This document shows positions 1 through 11,200 of a stretch of DNA of 64,000 bases, in pieces. The first letter of the stretch is position 1. Each line of letters opens with the position of its first letter. A program made the translations under genes and the position numbers. Location of the stretch: positions 140,305,369 to 140,369,368 of the forward strand of contig OY755039.1 in assembly GCA_963576565.1 (NCBI GenBank), read 5' to 3'. This DNA is from Aspidapion aeneum (lineage: Eukaryota; Arthropoda; Insecta; Coleoptera; Brentidae). The notes beneath the pieces were generated by a model that ran no database searches, was not told the origin of the DNA, and saw nothing but the letters and a program-made list of their open reading frames with translations.

Positions 1-1132
1 AATATAAAAATAATTTTTCGAGATGAAGTCAGACTAAATAAATTAATTTTCGGGCTAATCCTCAAAGGAGTCATGGTAGCCGCAGACATAATTATGTTTC
101 CGCCTTGTTAGGGTTCATCAGTACGTTTAACCATAATGGGTGGAGAGGGATTGAAATAAAGATGATGAAAACTGAAAAGGAAAAATGAAATGTGGACACC
201 ACTTTAGAAAACCAACTGCCAGTTTGCAATATCAGCTAGGGTAGTCTCGGATCTGAGACAAAAATCTAACATCCCTACGGAGACAGCTAAAGTCAATCGT
301 ACTAGATATTCTAAGCCCAGGTATAATATTAAATATAAAAATAATTTTTCGAGATGAAGTCAGACTAAATAAATTAATTTTCGGGCTAATCCTCAAAGGA
401 GTCATGGTAGCCGCAGACATAATTATGTTTCCGCCTTGTTAGGGTTCATCAGTACGTTTAACCATAATGGGTGAAGAGGGAATGAAATGAAGATGATGAA
501 AACTGAAAAGGAAAAATGAAATGTGGACACCACTTTAGAAAACCAACTGCCAGTTTGCAATATCAGCTAGGGTAGTCTCGGATCTGAGACAAAAATCTAA
601 CATCACTACGGAGACAGCTAAAGTCAATCGTAGTAGGTATCCTAAGCCCAGGTTTAATAAAAAGGAATTTTTCGAGGTGAAGTCAAAGACTAAATAAACT
701 AATTGTCGGGCTAATTCTCAAAGGGGTCATGGTAGCCGCAGACATAATTATGTTTTCGCCTTGTTAGGGTTCATCAGTACGTTTAACCATAATGGGTGGA
801 GAGGGAATGAAATGAAGATGATGAAAACTCAAAAGCAAAAATGAAATGTGGACACCCACTTTAGAAAACCAACTGCCAGTTTGCAGTATCAGCTAGGGTA
901 GTCTCAGATCTGAGACAAAAAACTAACAGCACTACGGAGACAGCTAAAGTCAATCGTAGTAGGTATCCTAAGCCCAGGTTAAGGTGAAGTCAAAGACTAA
1001 ATAAATTAATTTTCGGGCTAATGCTCAAATTATGTTTCCGCCTTGTTAGGGTTCATCAGTACGTTTAACCATAATGGGTGAAGAGGGAATGAAATGAAGA
1101 TGATGAAAACTGAAAAGGAAAAATGAAATGTG
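1..1132. repeat. Tandem satellite-like repeat, about 330-bp unit, about 3.5 copies
   Basis: Landmark strings such as TAATTTTTCGAG, CCGCCTTGTTAGGG and CAGCTAGGGTAGTC recur about every 331, 323 and 306 bases. Units 1 and 2 are almost identical, unit 3 slightly diverged, unit 4 lacks an internal piece and stops at about 1132. It is cut by the left window edge, so the array may be longer. No coding sequence. Confidence 0.95.
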
Positions 1133-1823
1133 TACTCCCGAAATACCATTTTTCAGCCCCTTTTTGGACGAACTAATGATACATAGTAAAACTGTAGATA
1201 CTTTAGATCAAAATATTAAGATGTAGCTACACTTGTCTTTGTTCAATAGTTGATATTAACCCAGATACAGGGTGTTAACCTTAATTTTTTTATTACGATT
1301 TTTTAAAATAACTTTTTTATTAATCAATATTTTTGAAAAAAAAATTGGGGTACGGGATTTTTTGGAACGAGCAATTCGATTTCGTTCAAACATTTGGTGT
1401 ACATTGTACAGGGTGTTCTCTGGGTTACCACCCTTACACTAAAATCAGTTTAACAAAAATACCGCGCAAGGTTTTTGCCGCGCAAGAATAATAAAGCGCG
1501 TAGCCAAATATCACGCAAGTTTTTAACTGCATGAGATAATAAACCGCGCAGCCCATTAACGCGCTAAAACCGGACAACAAACCCATTATGGCGCAAAAAA
1601 TATTTTATCAGGAATGTCCAATAGCGAAAACAAAAAGTGTTTCGAAATCAAGATCCTACTTATGGTACAGCTACCTAACAGATGAAGAAAAAATAAATAA
1701 TTTAATAAAAAACGATATTGGTTCTTAATTCATTATTATAATTTTGTATTTTGTTCACTATTTGTTGAAATTAAACGATTGTAGTCCTTACATCCTCTCT
1801 GTATCAGTTATCTGCTTATGTAA
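1133..1823. other. No gene seen; AT-rich with a GCGC-rich patch
   Basis: Only a degenerate patch at about 1460-1575 stands out, where GCGCAAG, GCGCAGCC and similar short strings recur. Elsewhere nothing coding or repetitive was recognised. Confidence 0.5.
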
Positions 1824-1825
1824 TA

Positions 1826-3284
1826 GGGTGTTTGACAGTAGTAAAAAATAAATATATATTTATTTTTAGATATATCTTTAGGTCTTGGGAATGCTAAAAA
1901 CAAATTTTTTGTTTATTTTTTTCTCAAATTCATAGTTCTTTTAATTAAATAAATTCATTGAATTAAAACAATTAGCCACGTGATTCAAAACAGGCGGTCT
2001 ACCAATCAGCTGCGAGTGACGTCACAAAACAGTAAACGCCTCGAACGAACCTATTTTCTGTGTTATTTTCTTATGGATGGTAATGTTTGCTTTGGTTTAA
2101 AGTGCGAATTATCGTCCTAAATTAGATTTTATATTGTGTTTTGCTTATAAAAAACATTTTCAATGGAAAACGGATTCTCCAAAGCCGATAGCTCCAACTT
2201 CCAATGCTGACTTCCTTTATGGTGGCGGGCTTTTTTGCCAACAACAGTGATTTTTGTTCTGCGGAATTTAGAAACGTTAAAAATGTTGATGTAAGTTTTC
2301 GATGAGTTGTTTTCTTTATAACTGAAAGTTTTTTTACGATATTTTTCGCCTACTTTTACTCATTTAGATTCTGAGGTTAGGTTAAATGTTTAGCTTTTTT
2401 GTTTAATATGCCACTTACAACAGATTCAATTAAATACCCAATCATTATTATTCTAAGCATTAAAAAACAACAAGAAATTGCTTTTTTAAAACAAAATTTT
2501 CTGCAATAATAAATTAATTCACAGAAAAAAAAAACAAACGACCAGCAATACTTGAAGTACTAGTAATAGGTTACACTGCATGTCCTGCGTAAGCACTGCC
2601 TAGTCCTGCCTATGCACTGCCTATTCTTGCATATGCAGTGCTCAGTCCTACATTTAGCCTGCATGTGCACTGCCTAATCCTGCATTTAGAGGTACTGCAT
2701 AGTCCTGCCTAATAACTGCCTAGCACCGCCTAAAAATTTGTATACCTTTCTGCCTATTATAGTTGGTCATTTACGAAATAGTTATATATATTATAGACAA
2801 CGTTAGAAAAATTAATAGAAACAATTTAGTTATACTCACATCAAAGTGATCATTACAAATGTAAAGTCAAGATGTATTAGATAAGGCCCTTGGGGCTCTT
2901 CTAGCAAGTTCTAGCCACTTTTTCCGTTCTTTTACTGCTGTAGGCACATGAATAAATAGTTTTTTACGTGTTTTTATGCTAGTATTTGAACACTGAGGCA
3001 CAAAGCACTTATAGGACATTTTTTTACATAAAAAACAGTAAAAACACAGACCAAAAACAAATAAACACTTGAATGCCGTGTATCTGTGCGCAAGTTTACT
3101 GCGCTGTGACGTCATTGCAACGCCATGCTAGAAATGAGCGTTTTAGCGGCAAATTCAAATCGGAAATTAGAAAACTTGATTTTAAATGTAGTCATGATAA
3201 AATATACTATTTTAATATTTTTGCGTAGCAAATTAGGGATCTATGTATCATTCTAAACTCTTTTCTAAAATTTGTCAAATACTC
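1826..3284. mobile_element. THAP-carrying DNA element, copy 1 (TA target, short inverted ends)
   Basis: Starts TA-GGGTGTTTGACA and ends TTTGTCAAATACTC-TA, giving inverted ends of about 12 bp flanked by TA. It is collinear with 54255-55628 over almost its whole length. Inside are CTGCCTAGTCCTGC-like short repeats (2570-2740) and a THAP zinc-finger reading frame on the minus strand. No transposase was recognised, so it is probably non-autonomous. Confidence 0.8.
2867..3019 (-). pseudogene. THAP zinc-finger fragment in THAP element copy 1
   Basis: From an ATG at 3017-3019 the minus strand reads MSYKCFVPQC, then LFIHVPTAVKERKKWLELAR, the start of a THAP domain (first Cys pair, then the conserved Trp). 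THAP domains bind DNA and form the N-terminus of several transposases. The C-terminal Cys-His pair is not in this frame; the paralogous element at 54.3-55.6 kb reads further, to LYICEDHFDV. No catalytic domain follows. Confidence 0.65.
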
Positions 3285-3340
3285 TATTGTCCCAAACAGA
3301 TGTGTAATTGTCCGAGGCCCCTGAGTCATCACATTTATTT

Positions 3341-3760
3341 GTCTTTTATAATGTTGTTATTTGTATATTTGTAAATTATTATATAATATGTATATTTATT
3401 TTATACAATTAAGTAGATATCAAGGAATCAAATAGACGTCTTGTAATCAAATTGTAACGTCTAGTTCAAGTAGGCAAAAAATCTTTTATAATGTTGTTAT
3501 TTGTATATTTGTAAATTATTATATAATATGTATATTTATTTTATACAATTAAGTAGATCTCAAGGAATTAAATAGACGTCTTGTAATCAGATTGTAACGT
3601 CTAGTTCAAGTAGGCAAAAAATCTTTTATAATGTTGTTATTTGTATATTTGTAAATTATTATATAATATGTATATTTATTTTATACAATTAAGTAGATCT
3701 CAAGGAATTAAATAGACGTCTTGTAATCAGATTGTAACGTCTAGTTCAAGTAGGCAAAAA
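3341..3760. repeat. Tandem repeat, 140-bp unit, 3 copies
   Basis: The string CTTTTATAATGTTGTTATTT starts at about 3342, 3482 and 3622, and each unit ends with GTTCAAGTAGGCAAAAA. Copies 2 and 3 are nearly identical; copy 1 has a few substitutions. Confidence 0.95.
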
Positions 3761-3911
3761 AATTCAGCACTTTTTAAAACATCAGCATTTTTAATTTTGC
3801 TTAAAATAATAAGAATAAAACTTTAATGCAAACACTTGCGAACGATACATTTTCATTCATTATAAACTGCTTCTACACCAAAAAAAAAAAACAAATAGCT
3901 ATTTAGACTTA

Positions 3912-4173
3912 TTGGAATAAAACCTGACCTTATTTTAAAATCGACCCTAGGGTGACACATTTACATATAAAAAGCAGCTGCTCTGCTTCAAAATTCGGCC
4001 TTTGTATATTTAAAAACCGGATTTATTAGTGTCGGTATTTATTAAATGAAAGTTAGCGTCTTTATTATTAAATTTGGCTTTGGTATGTCAATTTTGAGAG
4101 GTCAGCTGTTAGTTCTCTGTGTAAATGTGTCAAAATAAAGTCGACTCTAAAATAAAGTCAGGTTTTATTCCAA
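3912..4173. mobile_element. MITE with about 50-bp inverted ends
   Basis: Left arm begins TTGGAATAAAACCTGACCTT and the right arm ends with its complement, GTCAGGTTTTATTCCAA. The middle matches, in the opposite orientation, the core of the MITEs at 16831-17106 and 35093-35352. Confidence 0.8.
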
Positions 4174-4199
4174 TTAAGTAATTAGTAAAGTTATATTAT

Positions 4200-5245
4200 T
4201 TTCATATTTTATTTTTTGACGACAAATTTTGGAATTTGGCTGTTTAAAAAAAACTCCCTAATACAGAATAGCTTTAAACAAATATTTTTGGTTTGTTTTT
4301 TTGCATTGTGAAATTTGCACGAATTTTCTATGGCCTTATTATTTTTTTGAGTTTTACACGCTAAACCGGTTAGTAGGTACAGGGTAATACAAATTGGGAA
4401 CTTGGGAACTTGCTTGGTGCTTCAAAGGAAAATAGAGAAAAAAAGAACCCTCTTTGCAAAGCAAATAAATTTTAAGAGGAGTTAGTTAGTCCACAGTATA
4501 CCGGTTTAATTTTTAAGTAATGAGTTTGAGTTTCATGGCTCATTCTGAAGTAGAGTTTTAGAAAGGTCAAATATGGGCTGAAATGTTTCAAGAAAAGATG
4601 GTACAGCAGTTTACACCACGAACTTGGCCGGGCACTGGCGTGCCCTCAGCTACAGTACAATGGTAATTTTGGAGGCCAAAATCTCGAAAACGAATCAATA
4701 GATTTTCGCAACTTTAACATGGTTGAAAAGACATTTAAGAGACCTTCAAAGCAAGGAAACACTCGACCCACTTTCCCTATTAATTCAGTAGCACACCCAC
4801 GAATTGATCTTGAGGGGGCCCGAGTCCCCATAATGTTATATTTCATACAATTTCTTGCTTTTTTTATGAAATATCTGGAAAATATCAAAAAAAATCTTAG
4901 ATTTAATATACATAGTACCCCCCCCCCCGCCCTTGATTAATTCAAAATATTGTGGTAAAGTTTACCCCTCGAAGCAAAGGGTGCGTGCTAGGTTTTGGCT
5001 CTAGACGTGAGCCCCTTCAAAAACATCAAATTTGGGACACCCTGTACAGGGCTAAAAATGTGGCTATGCTTGGGGTAATAAGTGTTATCATTAAATTCAA
5101 AATTAAAATTCAAAAAAAAAAATGTTCCTTAAATACCTTTATAGTTTGATAACTTTATTATTCAAAGCAAGCTAATATTAGGGGAGACCGGGTATACGAT
5201 GGAGAGTTTTTGGCTTTTTGTAAATATTTATTTTACATTATTATA
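4200..5245. other. No gene seen; decayed repeats
   Basis: Around 4500-4600 there is a degenerate relative of the repeat at 48.2 kb (GCTCATTC then GAGTTTTAGA and GGTCAAATAT). About 4805-4935 resembles the GC-patch hAT-like family found at 20938 and 32970 (GAAATATCTGGAAAATATC). GGGACACCCTGTACAGGG at about 5034 is an isolated end of a mariner-type repeat. Nothing coding. Confidence 0.5.
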
Positions 5246-5254
5246 TTACCCTCA

Positions 5255-5520
5255 ACCTCAATATGGCGGTCGTAAGAAATAGCAAAGTTGGCAATGGTTT
5301 CAAAAAAACTAGAAGGCCTAGAAAAAAATTGTTAACGTCATTCAATTGGCCGTAGTCGCTTATACAAAACTACCAAATTTCATTAAAGTTGTTTCCAAGA
5401 TGGCGGCGATATTTCAATTTTTCAAAAAACACATTTTTTAGATATTTTTAAAAACCCCTGTAGATATTTTTAATTTTGATACGGCGTCTGATTGGGCTTA
5501 GAATAGCGCAACTTTTTTCT
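5255..5520. repeat. Solo arm of the mariner-like element at 10385-12255
   Basis: Matches the long right terminal repeat of that element (CAATATGGCGGTCGTAAG, AAGATGGCGGCGATATTTC, ending TAGAATAGCGCAACTTTTTT). The outermost TIR bases and the rest of the element are missing. Confidence 0.8.
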
Positions 5521-7080
5521 AATTTATCGCCCAGAAGACGCCATATTGGTTTTGCATAGGAATTTCCACAAGGTTGAGCTTTTTATGGAGAACTCATATG
5601 TTTTCTTATTGTCAGCCAATAGAATGTATCGAAATTAATCACGTGATCAACAACACAAAGAAGAAGAAAGGAAAACGACGATAACCTAAAAACATTATAT
5701 GGTATTTTTATTGTTTTTTGTTAAGAAGTTTATATATTTTTTAGTAGTCTAGTGCTATGTATATTGAATTTTCTGGATAGACAGAATTTCAATATTTCAA
5801 CGTTATCCATCTCAAAAATATTTCATCGTTATCCATCTCAAAAAAATCTTAGAGTGCATAAAAAACAAACCAAATTTCATAAAAACAAACCGGACAAACA
5901 CCTCCAAAACCAAAAAACTTCGGTTAAGGGACTTTGCGATATTCGTGTGCGACAGTGGCGGCTGGTGACGTTATAAATAAATCTGCTTGATCCGGCTCGA
6001 AGGACCAATGTGCAAGCTGTGCTTGACAATTACACTTGCTTAACTCGGCTTGGTTAAGCAGCAGGATTAAAGTAAAAGTTTACTGCCAGGGAGCAACCTC
6101 ACTCCCTGCAATGACCAAGAAAGCTTATGGTACAGTAAACTAAGTAGGTATAATGAGAACAACTATCAAATGTTGAATCTGCTTTATTAGGATAAATCCT
6201 ATCTTTTTATATAAAAATTGTTATAGTTCGTGATAAATTATAAAATATAGAATGCAATATAATGTGTTTTTATAAACTAAATAAATTATATAATTTAAAT
6301 AGGTAAACTTGAGAAGGTTAGTATATGTTATTAAAACCTAATTTCTCAAGATCACCTATTTTTAAATAATAAATTTAACTAAAAATGAAGATTTATGAAA
6401 AATGGTAAAAAAGAAAATCTGTTTAATTTTGTAATTAAACAGAGGGGCAGAAATTTATATTGTATGGAAAAGTAGATTAGTAGTAAATTTACCTAAACAA
6501 TTTTATTTTAGCATTTTACAAACAAGCAGCTACTTGGTGTAGTTTTTAGTTTATTCGTTTATTGATAAAGTCAATTCGCCCTTCTTTTACATGCGCCAAG
6601 TGCTCGGATTAGCACCAGTTTCAGACTAATCATGGCCCTGTAGAACAACCTTTAAAATCCCACATAATTTTAAACAGTTTATTAACCTTCTAAGTATATA
6701 TCTATTTTTTGCCATATTTTCATTATGTTCGGTAATGTTTTGCCTATAGGCACTATTCAATTGGCACCTAATATCAGTCTTGCCTAGCATAGAAAATTCT
6801 ATGTGGTTATTTAAGTAAGTAGCACTTTAACTGTTCACTAAAGTGCTTGATATCACACATTCCCTTTTCTTTCCCCCACCCACGCAGGATCACTTCGTGG
6901 ATTGTTCATAATAAAACAAATAAAGTAAAAAAATTTCGTTTTTCACAACTGCACAACCAGTTGTCAGCATCGTATAATTTTTTATTACTTGCACTATAAT
7001 TTTGGTTAATTTTTAGGATTTTTAGGTCCGGTCTATGTGGCCGTAAAGATTTTATTTGTAATCGAAGTTCACATGTCAAC
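5521..7080. other. No gene seen
   Basis: AT-rich sequence without an intact reading frame of recognisable protein. A patch at 5795-5845 repeats CGTTATCCATCTCAAAAA twice. No other structure was found. Confidence 0.45.
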
Positions 7081-7299
7081 GTATTTAAATTTGCACAGTT
7101 AATTATATAACCGACGGTATTTATTTCCATTTTGAAAACAAACAAAAACAAAAACAATGGACACGCGACCGGCAAGGCTTTTAACTACTGAGCCTGACGT
7201 ACCCCTAATCCAAACAAACTCATACATAGAACCGGCAACACGTAGGAAGGGCAACGAACGATTTGACACGATTAATATGGCCGACGTCAACTAAAACAA

Positions 7300-8008
7300 A
7301 CATTACTCACGCCTCCGCGCAAGAACAGCCACCCATACACCGTTGAAAAACGGGTGAAATTGAAATCTTGTCCCGCGCGATGCTAATTATTTACGCTAAA
7401 AAAGTTTACCCAGTTAACCACAGACTAAAAAAAAGAACTAGACATGTCGTAAGGAAAGATTTAACTTTTTTTAAATAAATCAATTAAAAATACTGGTTGT
7501 TGTCTAGTTTTGGGAGGGCACTGCTCCGTTGCCATAAGACCAGGCATGCTATGCTATGCACCACTATGCGCCATGCTAAACCCCATATGATTATCTATGA
7601 GACAACTTTTGACAACTTTTTTTTCGTTGGCCTATGCTATTTATTATGGTAAACAGCTGCTAACTGTCATAAAGTTATCTCAAAAATTATGATATGGAGA
7701 TTATGCGCTATGCATTTTTGTGTGTGATGGGCTTTACCTGCGCTTATGTCAAGACCACTTCTATTCGGTTTGAATTGAACAAGTGTAAGTGCACGCCCCG
7801 GTTTCCCCTATTATTGGCTTTTATTCTCTTATTTGTACGAAAAATTGTTTCATTGGCAATTAGAATGACCATTTATCAAACGACATTTAAGTACCTAATA
7901 AAAAAGATAAAATAACCATTTATAAGAGACCTTTGTTATCAGAAGTCTTTCGCTCAAGAATCTTACAAAAAAAAAATTATATTTAATTATTAAGTTCTTG
8001 TAAATGAC
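7300..8008. other. 5' flank of the UGT; promoter not identified
   Basis: Upstream of the first ATG. A TATAAG at 7921-7926 and an ATCAGAAG at 7939-7946 could be core-promoter pieces, but their spacing (about 20 bases) is short for TATA and initiator, so no promoter is called. Confidence 0.3.
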
Positions 8009-8239
8009 ATGTTCAACATGACTTTCAAAATGATTTCTCTAAAAAAAGTGTTTTATTATTTTTAATTTTTCTAATTGTGCCTTTTTCGAAAGACACAGAA
8101 TGTGCTAGAATTTTGGGGATATTCCCGTTTATGGGAAAAAGTCATTTTTTAATGTTTGAAAAAGTCATGAAAGAACTGGCCAATAGAGGACACGAGGTCG
8201 ATGTCTACAGCCATTTCCTCAAAAAACTCCAATTAAGGG
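8009..8239 (+). CDS. UGT exon 1: signal peptide and N-terminal acceptor domain (two frame breaks)
   Basis: Encodes the start of the UGT. In-frame ATGs lie at 8009, 8018 and 8030, and the frame behind them is closed by a TAA at 7991. After MISLKK the frame stops unless one base is added to the A7 run at 8041-8047; the next frame then reads a hydrophobic signal peptide (SVLLFLIFLIVPF), the mature start ARILGIFPF and GKSH, whose His is the catalytic base in this family. A second single-base loss in the CC at 8217-8218 separates the frame from the expected HFPQKTPIK. With both corrected the exon ends in phase 2 at a strong donor (GTAAGT, 8240), which is the phase exon 2 needs. Either homopolymer errors or real pseudogenising deletions would explain it. 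No other exon 1 was seen in the window. Confidence 0.85.
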
Positions 8240-11200
8240 GTAAGTACGTACTGTATTGTGAGCTTTTATTACATTCTTAAGGCCATCAAGTTATGTTTCG
8301 AATTTTTTTCAAAAAATATTTAAAAAAAAATTTAATCAAAAAAAAATCATTTCTAACGCATGACTAGGAAATTTAAATAAAAAAGACCATCTAAAAAAAT
8401 TAGACCAGTGCAAATTAAGGACACTTATTATCGTGACCTTAGTGTAAATACCTTTTGAAAGGAAAAAAATTAATAACAGCATAGAATTTGAATAAAAAAT
8501 TTAAATATCTTTTGGTTCAGAGTTTTTTCTTTGAAAGTTTTGAGTGTGTTGAGTTTTAGATAAGTGGCAAAATTTTCTTGGAATATCCTAAAAGTAAAAC
8601 GTGCAATAGTCGGACATTCGCACAGTACATGTCTGACTCTTTCATCATCCTCCATACAGAGTCTACAGAGTTTCTCTAATGATTGCTCTCTTAGTCGACA
8701 ATGACCTGTAAAAGGTCCAGTCTCTATACGTATCTCCTGTCTGGTAAGTCAAATGATGTTCCTCGCTCTGTTTCTATAAGGTCCTTTAATGAACTCTTTA
8801 GAGTGAGCCAGTTCTGGCATATTGTTGGAAGCTATTCTCCTACATTTTAATATGGTTAATTTAGCATCATTGTATGGTATCCCAAGGGGCGGGTTCGGGG
8901 CCGAAAAAATCGGCAGATGCCACTTCCCTCGTTGCTTGGTCTGAAGCCCGGAATGCCCTGGTATCCATACTAATGACACGTTGTTAGCGCTACCACGGAT
9001 CACCTTGTTAGGTGATCCGTGGCGCTACCAAGCACATTTATCCCTGCAGCTCCTCATGGTTCTCGATGACACTGTATAGGAATCAAGGGCTCTTAAGGCT
9101 GCTTGACTGTCGGAGAAGATTTTTATCGTCCTGTTCTATTCTTCTATTCTTGGTCAATAATCCATCGGGCACACAGTTCAATGGCTACGAGTTCGGCCTA
9201 AAATATAGTAGCCACTTGGCCGAGACTATGTTTAATCTCGACTATTTCTTGGATCCAGATCCAACGCCTAATGGTATTTTCGATGCGTCGGTATACCAGA
9301 AGCTATCGTCGGATATTATTCCTAGAGCTCTATCCAACTCTTGTTTCCCAATTAGGGCTGTTGATATCACTTTGTTTGCCCTACCATCCTGGTGGATGGC
9401 CTTTATTCTGTATGTTGCTCTTCGTGCCTCCGCCTCTAAGAAAAGAAAAGTTTCTTAACCATTTGCACCACATATTATTATGTCAAGACTGGCCTGTCGT
9501 TGTGAGCTGGTTAGTTTGGCCCTTGAGTTTCTTTTATGTCCTTTCTCGAACCAGTATATTTTGTTATATACAGCAAATACATTTGTTTGGGGCTAGCCCC
9601 AGGTTTTTCCGCAAATTATTTTGCACGTCCATAAGGACAGTGTGGCTTTGCGGGTTACCTTTTCCAAATGTGCATCCCAGGTAAGAGTTTTATCTAGGGT
9701 GACCCCTAGGTATTTCCCCTCTGATGCAAATCCAATTATTTTACCGTTAAGCTCCGGAGGAGTCAGGAAATTTAGCTTCCGTTTAAGGGAGAAACGGTAT
9801 AATAACTGTTTTGCTGGGATTTACAGACATGAGTTCCCTATCACACCAGTCTTTTACCGTGTTTATTACTTCATCTATCTTTCCAGAGAATTCATTCTCT
9901 GGAATGTCTCTAATGTCATTCGCATATCCCAATACCTCTACATCCAGCGATTCCAAGATGGCAAAAGGATCATCGACCAGTAGAGACCAAAGGAAGGAAG
10001 ACACAAGGAGAACTCCTCCTTGTGTACAACCTCTATCAGCTCTGAAACTTTCGATCTCATCGTTATCTCAGTGTTGCTACGAGTATATAGTTATTCCGCC
10101 TCATACATGTCTACGAGAGCTCAAAAATAGCGACAAACAGTAAACTTTATTGCTCACCAAAGGTTTTTTACCGAATATATGCTAGGTAAAATCCAATTTT
10201 TTAAATTGAACTGTGTTTTGCACGATTTTTCTATGACCAATTTTTGCTAATTTGCTACACAGATACTTGAGTCCAAAGATGTCTGACATCTTTGGTTAGT
10301 ACTAGGTTAAAGATCTAGTCATGCTTTAGTTAATAAATTGTTATCATACTCTTACGAAAATTACATGCAAAATTTAAAAACATACAGGGTGTCCCAGAAA
10401 AAGGCAACTACATGAGGATTTCGGTAACGGTAAGAGATACGAGTTTGTTTAAATGAGAAAAAAGTTGCGCTATTCTAGGCCTAATCAGGTGCTGTATCAG
10501 TATTAAAGATATCTACAGGGGTCAGTAAAATATCGAGCAAAAACTAAAAATTGTTTTTTTTTTTAATTGAAATATCGCCGCTATCTTGCAAACAAATTTA
10601 AGCAACTACGGCCAATCAAATGAAGTTAACAAATTTTTTCTAGGCCTTCTAGTTTTTTGAAACCACAGCGAACTTTTAGAAATAATTTAATTGAATATGG
10701 TTCCTTTATAAAACAAAATCGTAACCGACAACCTAAAAATATTGAAGCTCTGGTTTTACAAAGTGTCGTTGACAATCCTCGCATCTCCCTTCGTGAACTG
10801 GAAAATAATGTTGAAGTAACCAAATCAACTGCACAAAGAATTCTTAAGAAATTTAAGTATCATCCATATGCAACACATATTAGTCAAGCACTCCAAGATG
10901 GTGACTTAGAAAGAAGAACCTAGTTGTGCAATTGGTTCATAGAAAACTCGCAAGAAAACCCTCGATTTCCGCTTAAGGTTCTGTGGTCCGACGAAAGCAA
11001 GTTTACAAACTGCTGGGTGTTTCACAGACATAACTACGTGTACTGGGCCGATGAAAATCCGCTCTTAAATCGTAAGGTGCACCATCAAGTTAGGTGGGGT
11101 TTGAATGTATGACTTGGACTCATAAACAAAATAAATAAATAAATAATTTGACGGCACCTCGATATCTAGAAATTCTAAAAAATTATGTTGACCAAATTTT

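Noticed and set aside
3341..3760. Regular 140-bp repeats considered as CRISPR-like
   Set aside because: Whole units repeat without unique spacers, and the DNA is eukaryotic.
7140..7200. tRNA-like A-box (GGCTCAGTAGTTAAAAGC) on the minus strand
   Set aside because: No convincing B box or folding arms; at most a decayed SINE.
7694..7915. Open frame upstream of UGT exon 1 with hydrophobic stretches
   Set aside because: No match to the UGT N-terminus or another family, and the true signal peptide is found at 8042-8090.
7921..7946. TATAAG plus initiator-like ATCAGAAG
   Set aside because: Spacing is about 20 bases, short for a TATA promoter, and such strings are common in AT-rich DNA.
9012..9983. 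Plus-strand frames of 110-148 residues
   Set aside because: Antisense shadows of the minus-strand LINE RT and RNase H.
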